64,000 nucleotides of DNA from Ampullaceana balthica (Eukaryota > Mollusca > Gastropoda > Lymnaeidae). The position numbers and the translations under genes are program-made. This document shows, in pieces, positions 14,101 to 24,500 of this stretch (its first letter is position 1; the number at the start of each line of letters is the position of its first letter). The notes under the pieces were generated by a model. The model saw only the letters and a program-made list of their open reading frames with translations, did not search any database and was not told the origin of the DNA. The DNA lies in contig CALYLW010000128.1 of the NCBI GenBank assembly GCA_944989445.1, positions 781,001-845,000 of the forward strand, read 5' to 3'.

Positions 14101-17100
14101 GAAATAATAAAATTTATTAGCCTGTTCAAAATGCTCTGATTACTTTCTTTCACGTGGTAACATTTTTAATAATGATTATACTAAAATGCAAATTAAAATT
14201 TTAATTTTTAAAAAAATTAAGAAAGATTAAATGTACTTTACCTCCTTTCTTGGCCTTTGATTTTTTTGCAGGTCTGTATTCTTGTCCTGCAAGTTCTGCA
14301 AGCTCAGCCTCCAGATCATCATCATCATCATCAGCTAAATGGTCCATACCAGGAATAGCACCTAATCCCATCTGCCAATGTTCAAATATTTATCTTAAGT
14401 TTTGAAAACACCACACATCACTAGAGTCATATAAAAATTCTCACAGTGCTGAAATTAAGATCAAATAATTTAATGTAGCATATTTCACTGTAAATAGATT
14501 TCAAATTTTTTTTTAGATGATAGTGTGGAGCTGGGCACAAATTTGTGAATAAGGATTGAAATAACATTATAAATAAAAAAAGAATTATAAATAAAAGAAT
14601 CGCTTTTGCTAGGTTTTAAAGCTAGTATGGTTTAATCATATTTAAAAATGCATTGTTACTGTTAAAAGGCAAATTTTTTGGGCTGATTAAGAATAAAATA
14701 ATCTTTATGGTGTCTTGTAATTTTAATTCTAAAAATAAAATATTGCTGCGAAATAGGTCCATCCAAACCATTTGCCATTTCTTTAAATAATGTTTTCTCA
14801 AAATAATCTTTTTCTTATTTAACCCGTGGACTTATTAAACACAAAGGTTGCAAACATCATCTTTTTTTTATTCATCCAAACTTTTGTTGGTAGTTTTTCT
14901 AAATATAGAGAGCAACAGTTATAATTAAATGAGAAAAAATGTGATATACAGATAATTTTTTCCTGGTGCCATTCTACACTGGTAAAAAATTATTCGATAT
15001 AAAGTCATATAAATATAGGAACTCTTAAATTTATAAATAACAGCTTTTGTTCAGACTCATTGAAATATAAATAGAGGGACAAACAAAAATTAACGATGTG
15101 AGTGGTGCCATTTACAAAGCAATCCTTCACTTTTAAAAGTACCAAAAATGTTTGCATTTGAAATATTGATTGCAAGACATAACTTTTCAAAGACTCCAAC
15201 AAGCGATGGTTGGTACGCCAGCTGAGCACGCATACCGCTCGACATGGTGCCTCACTGTCACTACTCCTTCATATTTATCAATAAACTTCATTTTTAAAAC
15301 CTTTTACTTTTTTGTTACATTTTGGATTTATACATGTGATTTAGTAACATTTTGCTTTGACTTTGACACTTTGAGTGTCTCCAAATCTGTGTTTTGAGGA
15401 TTTGACAAGCCTTGTGACTTTTTTATTTTAAAGTCCATGTATCAAAATGACATTTATGTGTGGCAAATTAAACAACATTGAATGTAAATATTTTAAAATA
15501 TCATGCATAACAATGCATTATTTTTTTAATTCTGTAGGCCTACCAATCTTAGCATTAACTATCATATATATATATATAAAAATCAAACTTTGTTTCTTTG
15601 TTTACGGTGGGTCACTTTTTCATTGTCTGGTATACGTTTTTACATGGATTGATGGATCTTGACCAAACTCGGCACATATGTGCATCATTATCCAGGTCAA
15701 AATATAGAGGGTTTTTTAACTTTACATCAGTCACACTTTAGAAAGGGAATTTGTTTAAATCTTTTAAATTAAATTGCGAATAAATCTAATGCAAATTTTC
15801 ATAATTATTAATTATTATTGTAATGAACCAAGAGTTATCATTCTTATTTTCTTCGATACTACTACAAATAGAAATAAAATATTGAGCTTTTAATTTAATT
15901 TTCTAGAACTGAATTGTAACCACTTAAAATCATTTAAATATCAATATACATAATTCCCGTTGTCTGTATGGATGTAATGCTGTTAGGTGGCGCTGTGATC
16001 GATTTTGTTTTATTTAGAGTGCTGTTAGGTGGTGCTGCGATCGATTTTGTTTTTCTCTTTTCAATTATTGTTATTAAAGAAATTTTGAACTAAATAAATA
16101 ATTATTCCTTTTTTGAATCTATTGTTTTTTTAATTATCTTAAACAAATATTCATTTTTACAGCAGTAATTTTATATTGAATTCAAACCAAAAAAGATTCC
16201 GTCATCTTTGACGGGTTATCTCTAGTGTATAAATAAGCCCTAAAATCATTTTGTTACGACCCAAAGTTTATTTTAATCTGTTTTTGTGTATTTTTTAATT
16301 TTCTGTTTACTTCAATTTCGAATACAATTATAATTTAGATTTTTTTCAAATAACGACGATTAAGTTTTTTCTGTACATTTCTAGAAATTATTTCAACACG
16401 TATAAATAATGCCTCAAAGGACTTATTTACGACTGAATGTCTATTTTAATTTGTTTTAAAGTAATATTTACTAATTATTTCATCTTCGAATACAACTGTA
16501 ATATGGATTTACCATGCAAGGATTATGACTATCGACATCGACCACTAAAAATCAAAGCATTGAGAGCAAGATTCAAAATTTACTATTAAAGGTAAGTTAA
16601 GTTAAGATGTTTTTTTTAATAAATTACTATAGCCGTCAAAATGTATCTCCGTTCTATTTGCATAGTATTTTCATAATCATATTTATTAATATTATATGAT
16701 TTAAATATATTACTAATTCTGCTAAATTTAATAAATAAATTACTATACAATTACTACCCTTTAACCCTTTACTGGGCACAGCAGCCAAAAGTATCGAAGT
16801 GATTATTTGCACGGTAAAAACCGTGCGAATAATGTCGAGTATTATCCACACGGGTCGTAGCGCATGCATATTCTAGCAGCTGATGTCGTTCAAAAAAAAT
16901 AAATGCGCCAGGCGTATACACAATAATAGCCGATATCACTTGATTTACGCTAAATGTGTAATTTATATGCTAATACGTATTAAAATTTCATGATTACTGA
17001 AATTTTACAGTAGCACTACCATAAAAATTGATTGGTGTTCAATAAATGATAATTACTTATAATTTTTAAATATCGCCATCCCATATCAACTTCTCCAGAC

Positions 17101-18270
17101 GAGTGGTAAATCTAAGCGGAGTGCATTTATGGTTAGCGGTTCGAATCCATGGGCGGTCTTAATTTTTTTTTCCTTTTTGCTTTGTTTTACAACCACAGTG
17201 AGGATGCATTCTATCACTCAAGCAGGCTCATTTCAAGAAACATTTTATAATTCCCCCACCCTATATACCTATTTCATCAATTATTGTGTTAGTGTCAGTG
17301 TTAGTCACTGTTACAGACTCTCACTTCTAAATTTTTATGCTGTACCATTTTATCGTCTTTCACTTTTGCATGCTTTAAATTCAATTAACTTAATGGATTT
17401 TTGATATCCAACAATGATAGTTAAAAAAGTTATGGTAAGAATAATAATAGTTAGCCTCTTTAAATACAGAGTTTCACTCAATTATGAATGAAAATGTCAC
17501 CTATGAAAGTTAATAAAGTTACTTCATAATATATATTATATATACTGTACAAAGTTGAGTGCAATGAAACACTCAATAATCCAGTCACTCGAAAGACAAT
17601 TAAAATGACAGTTTAATTATTTTTGTATCCTCCAAACCAAAAGATATAACAAGCAATGCAACATAAATAATAAGCAGTAATAAGAATTTAGATATCGATC
17701 GGCATCACTCTGACGTTCAAAACCGTGCGAATAATGTTCGACATTATTCGCATGGTAAAAACCGTGCGGATAACGCTTGCCTTAAAGTATATAATATGTA
17801 TTAAATAGGGGAAAGGGATTTACTTTATGAATAGGATCCCATTACACAGCGAGAATATAATCATATAATGGGGTATGTAAATTGTAATCTCAAAGAAATA
17901 TGTGGAATCATATGGCTATGGGCATGGGCAAAGTGATTTGACCAAGAATGGGTTCCTATTATTGATCAGGGTCATAATGATAATTGGTGGGGTACAAAAT
18001 GGGATCCTCAATACTGGCCCCCGGGGGAAGCCGGGTATATCAGCTAGTATAATTAAACAGTATAAGTATAATAATAATACATGTACTATGACTCTAACTC
18101 TAAGACTATTACTAATTAATATTAATATTTTAATATTTAAGTTTAAGTCAAGTATTTACTAAAATCCTATATAATATACCATTAAAATAACAAACCTGAT
18201 TCATCAAATCTGTTCCTTTACGCTTTTCTGGTTCCTTTAGAACATCCTTTGTCTTTTTCTTTCCAAACAT
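6649..18270 (-). CDS. CC2D1: CC2D1A/B-like (lethal giant discs) protein, 5' part, 12 exons
   Basis: Exons on the minus strand, in transcript order: 18270-18196, 14371-14242, 14098-14007, 13398-13048, 12627-12474, 12051-11989, 11650-11541, 9757-9673, 9576-9469, 8552-8404, 7533-7461 and 6903 to about 6649. Every junction has AG and GT and the phases fit, giving about 548 residues in the window. An in-frame TAA lies just before the ATG. The start MFGKKKTKD and MGLGAIPGMD followed by an acidic run fit the family. Three DM14 repeats lie near residues 184-242 (LEERLFMYKQ, then LSDLLRQAKAGKP), 289-350 (LLAKRDEYRKAALMAKQSGD) and 400-463 (LTQRLEKYKA, ARRMGRIVK, then QYEDAIKMYRGGKPVDFDEL), separated by Pro/Ala-rich linkers. 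In the known family, DM14 repeats bind ESCRT-III/Shrub (CHMP4) and a C2 domain binds lipid, acting in endosomal sorting and Notch signalling. The fourth DM14 and C2 exons are not in the window and should lie left of position 1. The exon 12 donor is ambiguous (GT at 6648 or 6644). Confidence 0.9.
6952..7114. repeat. 32-bp minisatellite in CC2D1 intron 11
   Basis: About five near-identical copies of a 32-bp unit containing GTGACAGTATCAATATGACA, lying about 45 bp inside the intron from exon 12. Confidence 0.9.
7168..7432. repeat. 56-bp minisatellite in CC2D1 intron 11
   Basis: About five tandem copies of a 56-bp unit containing GATGTACAACAAAGATAAAG, ending about 28 bp from the exon 11 donor. 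Confidence 0.9.
7751..8420. repeat. 37-bp minisatellite built from the CC2D1 exon 10 / intron 10 junction
   Basis: About 18 copies of a 37-bp unit. Read on the minus strand, each copy contains the last 18 bases of exon 10 (ATGGGAAGGATAGTCAAG) followed by a donor-like GTTAGTGAGACACAC or GTAAGTGAGACACAC. The true exon 10 end at 8404 is the first copy in transcript order. Every unit is therefore a potential 5' splice site, and each step would add 37 nt and shift the frame. Confidence 0.95.
8625..9125. repeat. 39-bp minisatellite in CC2D1 intron 9
   Basis: About 13 copies of a 39-bp unit containing GGTAGGGACATAGAGGAAGC. The copies at 8625-8760 are diverged and the rest nearly identical. Because 39 is divisible by three, long repetitive frames appear, but they match no protein and lie in an intron. 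Confidence 0.93.
9908..11478. mobile_element. Tigger/pogo-like non-autonomous DNA transposon, copy 1 (CC2D1 intron 7)
   Basis: Inverted ends CAGTCGAAACCACTTA and its counterpart TAAGCGGTTTCGACTG are flanked by TA on both sides (9906-9907, 11479-11480), the target duplication of Tc1/mariner-pogo elements. Subterminal repeats of the type GTTAGCTCGA fit Tigger-like ends. No transposase frame remains. The interior, for example CCGCCAAATTCTCTCTTTGT, matches the second copy at 21809-22974. A pure AT run of about 90 bp lies inside at 11029-11120. Confidence 0.8.
11029..11120. repeat. (AT)n microsatellite
   Basis: About 45 AT dinucleotides, nearly uninterrupted, inside the Tigger-like element. It should be length-polymorphic. 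Confidence 0.95.
13771..14000. repeat. 30-bp minisatellite at the CC2D1 exon 3 donor
   Basis: About eight copies of a 30-bp unit containing TAATGGCTGAGTTTACATGT. On the minus strand, exon 3 ends CTGCTG and the intron begins GTATACTCAGCCATTACAAA. The array repeats this same intron start as (G/A)TAAACTCAGCC, so the array is an amplified copy of the first 30 intron bases. Confidence 0.92.
14375..15561. other. CC2D1 intron 1, unique-looking AT-rich part
   Basis: No gene, tandem array or transposon end is recognisable here. It is ordinary intron sequence between exon 2 and the Helitron. Confidence 0.5.
15562..18047 (+). mobile_element. Non-autonomous Helitron in CC2D1 intron 1
   Basis: The 5' end TCATATATATATATAAAAAT follows an A, then comes a TTTGTTTCTTTGTTTAC-type start common in Helitrons. 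The 3' end has a GC hairpin (CCCGGGGGAAGCCGGG, 18020-18035) followed by TATATCAGCTAG and then T, fitting the CTRR-T rule with insertion between A and T. There is no terminal inverted repeat or target duplication, as expected. No Rep/helicase frame is seen in about 2.5 kb. Two related internal blocks containing AAAACCGTGCGAATAATGT (near 16793-16835 and 17718-17780) suggest a nested element. Confidence 0.65.
17098..17161 (+). mobile_element. tRNA-like sequence (SINE head or tRNA relic)
   Basis: A perfect B box, GGTTCGAATCC (17138-17148), follows a degenerate A-box-like stretch (GAGTGGTAAATCTAAGCGG) and precedes a T run at 17163 that could terminate Pol III. I cannot fold a full cloverleaf, so it is not called a tRNA gene. 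Confidence 0.4.
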
Positions 18271-18508
18271 TTTTTAAATAAATTAATTACCTTATAATGA
18301 CTTATATCCTAATGTTGTGATTCCTATATCTCTCAAACATCACTTATCTTCCCTATACATAAGAAAGCAGAACAAAGTGAAGTAAACAATTTTTACGCTG
18401 CATTTCCGCAAAGGAGCACACAATAGTCGAAAATTTTACATTCACAACAGCCCGGTGTGTGTAGTTTCTGCCTGTGACTGTGGTAGTAATTCTAGTCTTC
18501 TCATAAAA
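18271..18508. promoter_or_regulatory. Presumed bidirectional promoter between CC2D1 and RPF1
   Basis: Only 238 bp separate the two divergent start codons, so both 5' UTRs and the promoter(s) must fit here unless there are upstream noncoding exons. I see no convincing TATA box at a fixed distance. TTTCCGC at about 18404-18410 resembles an E2F/GABP-type core and CACAACAGCCCGG at 18442-18454 is the most GC-rich part, but these are weak single motifs. The function is inferred from gene geometry. Confidence 0.6.
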
Positions 18509-21500
18509 ATGTCACTAATAATGCCGCAAATCAAAAATAAGCAAAGGCGAGGTGAAGTTTACAAGCAGTATTTAAAAGAGAAACGAAAGGTGGGAATATA
18601 CTTAAACTTTATGAAATTATTAATAACTGGCCAACTGTAAGTTAAGTCACAAGTGACTTAAACTTAAAACTTATGTTAGGTAAATTTATGATATAAAACA
18701 AAGAGTCAAAGAGCCTTCCTCAACGGAAATCAGAACAAGATAGCAAAATTTTACAAAAAGACTTAGATGAATTGATAAAATGGGAAACTAACTGGAGTAT
18801 GTCTTTCCACCCAGAAAAGTGTCAACTGTTAAAAGTAACAAAGAAAAAGAAACAAATAAATTCAAAATATTACATTCATGGAAAAGAACTGAACCAAACT
18901 AAAGATGCAAAATACGTCTTAGGAGTCTTAATAAATGAGAAACTATCATGGAATCCCCATGTCAATGAAGTTATTAAAAAATCAAACAAAACCTTAGGCT
19001 TTATAAAAAGGAACTTTAACAAATGTAATAGAGATATAAAACTAAAATTTAAACTAAAATGCTACCTCACTTTGGTGAGACCTGTACTAGAATATGCATC
19101 TTCTGTATGGGACCCATCCACCAAAGAAAACATTGATAAACTAGAACAAATTCAAAAAAGAGCTGCCAGATTCATTACTGGAGAATATTCGAAACTGACA
19201 AGAATAACACCATTAGTTAGGCCTAAATCATTAAACCTTGAAACACTAGAGGATAGAAGAACCAAGAGCAAAGTAGTAATCATACATAAAGCAATTAATT
19301 CTAATTTAGAAATACAACACAAAGATAACTTAATACAACCCTCAGATAGACATAAGGATAAAAACACCTTTCTTATTCCGTATGCAAGAACAAACACATA
19401 CAAGTTTTCCTTCTTCCCGTCCGGAATTCGGGCGTGGAATGGGTTGCCTGAAGAATCCAGGAAAACCAACACTTTATCAACATTTAAATCTCTAATAAAA
19501 GTGCAGGACTAAACACAAACCATAGATAAGCGTAGGACGCAATAATCTTCTGTATAGAAGGAGCGTCTGCAAACAGATAAGATAAGATAAAAAAACAGGG
19601 TATTAGTAGGCCTGACAAGACGTAACACAACAGCGAACGTTTCGGCAAAGAGCCTTCCTCAACGGATAAATAGTACACACATAAAAAGAAAAACACGGAA
19701 TAATAATAGAAAAACACTTAGCTGCGGTGAAATCCAAGCAGTCCAGTAGGGATCCCTACTGGACTGCTTGGATTTCACCGCAGCTAAGTGTTTTTCTATT
19801 ATTATTCCGTGTTTTTCTTTTTATGTGTGTACTATTTATCCGTTGAGGAAGGCTCTTTGCCAAAACGTTCGCTGTTGTGTTACGTCTTGTTAGGCCTACT
19901 AATATCCTGTTTTTTTATATCATAAATTTACCTAGGCCTATTTAAAAGCCTGATTGCAGTCTCGACCCCATTACTTTTTTTAGACTTAAGTTAACGACTT
20001 AAGTCTTACGGTCCGGTAAGTATAAGTCTAAGTGAATTGTAAGCGTACCTTAAAAATGAAAAAAGGCCGTGCTGTAAGTAAGTAAGCTGACACTAACTTA
20101 GCAATAAATAATTTATCAGTAGTTGTAGCAATTATTAATTAATTTCTCCAAACCCCACAAGAGTCAAAGAGAGGCTCTGGATTTCACAGCAGCTAAGTTT
20201 TAATTTCTAATTTTCTTCATAGGCCCTAGGCCTATTCGTTCTATTTGTTTTTTGTACGTTTTGTTCGTTGAAGAATGTTCTTTGCTGAAACATTTGCTGT
20301 TTTGTGATTCCTTGTCATTCATAGGTACTTTGACAGTGACAGAAAATTTAAATGTAGTTCAATAGGCAATAGGCTTAAACTTAAATAATATATCATTTTA
20401 ATATTTTTTTAAAGGGCTTGCTAAGACCTTTTCAAAAACACTTGTTTTGTCTTTCTATCTTTTATAGAAGTGAAGTTATGATATATTTTTTTCCCTATTT
20501 TTCCTCCCCTTATACTTATATAACCTACATGTATATAATTTATTCCAAAACTTGTTACCCAAATTTCAAAATTCTACTCTTTCTCTCAAAACTTGTGTAA
20601 TTTTAGAGATATTTTGGTATCATATTTTCATGAGACATTCATAATCCAATATACAAACCAATGAACAAGAAATGTATAAAGTATATCAAGATTTTGAATT
20701 TTGTATAAATAGGCTATATTTAATTTGAAATACCCCACACCCTCGAAGCCTGAATATTGAAATTTCAAATTAAAATTAAATAAAATAAGTACATGTATTT
20801 GAAGATTTAAGTATGTCATTAAATCATTTAATGATAATAAGGACATTTTGCATGTCAATTTCTGAGTAAATAACTTGTCTTTATTGTATGCAAATTTCTC
20901 AATATGTCATTCATAACCTTTGTCATTGTCTTCATCAAATATTTGGCAATTGAAGATATTCCGAGTTCTGCAATGGAATATTATTTTTATCTCTTGTAAC
21001 TATTCCTATGCCTATTTTACTTAGTAATATTATTTAATTTTAATTATTGAGAATTATTTCTTTTGATTACTTTATTGTTTGTCAAATGTGTATGTCCTCA
21101 TCTTTGTGAAAAGAAGATGGTGAGTGAGATTTAACAAAAAATGTTTAACAACAAACAATAAATATTAAATAAAAGTATTACATCACCATTATTATTATTA
21201 ATTCTAAGGTAAGTATCAGTTTAGACTTAGCATTAGACAAAACTTTTAATTATGCTCTTAAAATTAATAATTTAATTTTAATAGTTAATAATAGTATTCC
21301 GCATACATTTAATAATATAAATAATTAATTAAAGTAACCCAAATATAACTAAAATACTATCAACTAATACTATAAGATTTTATACTAGAAAACTAATAGT
21401 ATTAGGTTCTAATGTTTATTGGACCTATATTTATATGTAAACTCACTTTAATATTAATAATAATTAATTGTAATAGCCTAGTAACTATTATTATAGTATA

Positions 21501-24500
21501 GTAAAATAAACAATGACAATGAAGAATAGAAGTAATTATCATATTAAATTATGATTGAAATAACTCACTGACTTGTCACGCTCACTCATACTTGTTTGCA
21601 TGCTATCCATCTACTCTACTTATCTACAAGCCTGATTGCAGTCTCACCCACATTTTGTTCAAATTATACTGAGCAGTTCAAACTACTAGTACTAGCCATT
21701 ACACAAATTATTTAAATACTTTTTAAAATCTTGTATCTGTCATTCTAGTTATGGCAGCATAGTTTATTACTTCTTGCACTTAACAGTAAAGGCACTAGAA
21801 TCCATGTACAGTCTAACCCAGTTATCTGAACCTCGGTTATCTCGCCAACCCTATTAAGTCGACGTTTTTGAAGTGGAACCGCCAAATTCTCTCTTTGTCT
21901 TAGCATTTTCTTATTGGCTTATGTCGATTCCTTATGTCGCAGAACCCTAAGATTTCGAGCACAAAAGAGGGCCAAATTTGCAGCTTAACGTTGGTTAACT
22001 TGATCCCCGTCTGTTTGCCTAGCGACGCATTCTCGCATTTTTAGTTAAAAATAGCATTGAAATCTCACTTTCCTTGAGACTTCCGGCTATTGAGTGATTT
22101 GACGAGATTTCAATAAAAAATTACTGGATGTTTTTATCTTGTTTCACTTTTGATCCATGTGTGAATTAGTTTGACGCGGTGGTCGAGTGGCAGCGCACTG
22201 GACTGTCGTACCGATGGTCACGGGTTCAAATCCGTGTGAAGGCAAGGGTTTGTTCCCGGGGCCCAGGGCGTCCCTGAGTCACCCCGCTCCGAATGGGTAC
22301 CTAACACTGTAGTGTTAGGCGGCTGGGTAATGCGTGGAACCCACAAAGCCGTGGCCTGTGAACGCTGCATCACTTGCCAACAGATCATCTGTCATGGTCT
22401 GTGGACGCAACTATCTTCTGCATAGAAGGAGCGTCTGTATAGATAAGATAAGACGCGTCTCTTTCAAGTATGTATTCACCCGAGGTGCTCGAAAATCACG
22501 TTATTGGTCTTCAATCGTCATTATTTCGCAGTGCGTGTTATATTATTATTAAACTTAACTTAATTCATTTCCTGATGCATTAATAATTTTATTTTTTAAG
22601 ATAAACAAATATCTTTAGAGAATAAAATAAAGTTTAGTATCGAGAATCGATGGTGGTTTTTATTTTATATTGGTAAATTTCTGCTGTTAGTTGGTGCACA
22701 TATGGCTTTTGTTGTTAGCAAACATGTATGTACTTTTTTTATAGCATGCCGATCGCTTCATCAAACAAATAATGGCAACGCTGTTGTGTAAAAAAAAACC
22801 TCCAAAAAGACGTGCATGTACGTTCTCATTTATTAACGCACATCACGTACATAAAGAAATTTCAAGCACATGTTAATATTTTGCCGCCATATTGGTTTTC
22901 GTTTATCTCGATCATCGGTTATCTCGACGCTTTTTGGCAAACCTCTAGGCCGTCGACATAACCGGGTTCAACTGTACATTATTCAGAATTAAGCCTTCAA
23001 TTACATCTAAGTCATCAATTAGAATTAGATAGATTTTTTTAAAATTTCATTGTTAACAATTGTCTTTTGATTGTTTTTATTTTTTTTAAAAATCTTTCTG
23101 TTATTTGACAGTGAAGTTACAACATTTTATTAAAAGAGTGTTGAAGTCTTTTTTTAAACAATGAGTTTAGTTAAAATTACTTTTTTTCAGCAGATTAAAA
23201 TGGCACAAAAAAGTGTATATTTTTATATGATGTTATTTAATTTATATTATAAAAAATTTCCTTTTCAATTTCAGGTAAAACTAGAAGAGAAAAAGAAAAG
23301 AAGAAAAGAAGAAAAAGAAATGGGCGCCAAGGTATATACAGACTTTAATTTTTTAAAATAGATTTTTTTTCCACAGTCCCTATGAGAGAAATTTGTTGAT
23401 ACACAGAAAATTTTGAAATTTTAATTTTAACTAAAATATAAGTTGAAATGAGTTCTTGTGCACCAAAATGTGCCAACATGTCATTTTAAAGCAGTCTATA
23501 CCATGTCATTACCACTGATACATCCCTTTATTATATGAACATTGACTTTTTAAATGTGTCTTTTATGCCAATGCTGACTTTTCACCCTCATGTTGACTTA
23601 CACAATCTTTGGTTTGTCCATATGACAAAGGAAGCATATCTGTAAATCAGACAGACTGGGACAAAAATGTCTTTCTAAATCTTTCCATCCTAATTGTAAC
23701 CTTTAAAATAAAACAATGACTAATATGAAGAATCATTGGTTGATAAGACTAAACTGATTAACAAAGTGAAATACTATGTTAATTTGATCTAATTGACATA
23801 TTTTATAATGAGTACATTTAAAATACATCAAAAAGTTACAACTGCTAAAATTATTGTTAGAAAAAACAGACAGTAACAAATTATATGCAAAGTTATTTAT
23901 AATTTTTTATTTATGTATTTTGAATTATATGGCCATTTTGTAGAAATGAAATAACAAAATGGTATTTAAAAATTATGAAGGCACCCCCTAAAAAGAAACC
24001 AAAGACTATTGAAAGTATGAGAGTTCCAGATGAAACAATGGTTGATCCCACTAATTTTGAGGTAAGTACATCTATATTTGTGGTTCATATTCCCAGTTGT
24101 AAAATATCTAACATATTGGACATGGTGGTGTCTGTTAGATGTGAGCTGGATGGTCTCTTGATATAACCAATCCAACCACTTCATGTGGAAGTCTGTATTT
24201 TTTAGGAGCTTGATACTCAAATGTTCATTTTGAATTTTAAAAATCTAATACTTTAAGCACTATTTCGTTTTGCTTCTTTTAGACACAGTTAGACCTTGAA
24301 CAAGATGAAATGGCCCCTTACTTTCACCAAGAGACAACACCTAAAATTCTTATCACAACATCAGACAGACCCAAAAAGGTATCAAGTATATTATAATAAA
24401 GTGGTTTAATTCTTAAAAGTATTAAAAGACACTTGCTTTTTTTCTTTCTATCAACCATTGACAACAATCTTTCATCGTTTCTCAAATGCTTGTATTGAAA

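Noticed and set aside
17098..17161. Functional tRNA gene
   Set aside because: Only the B box is good; no acceptor or anticodon stem could be folded with confidence.
16755..17800. piggyBac-like element starting TTAACCCTTTACTGGGC
   Set aside because: The left end is suggestive, but no matching right end with TTAA was found, so only the Helitron was annotated.
18455..18508. Upstream in-frame start for RPF1 at 18455
   Set aside because: The codon is GTG, not ATG. The first ATG in frame before the conserved block is at 18509.
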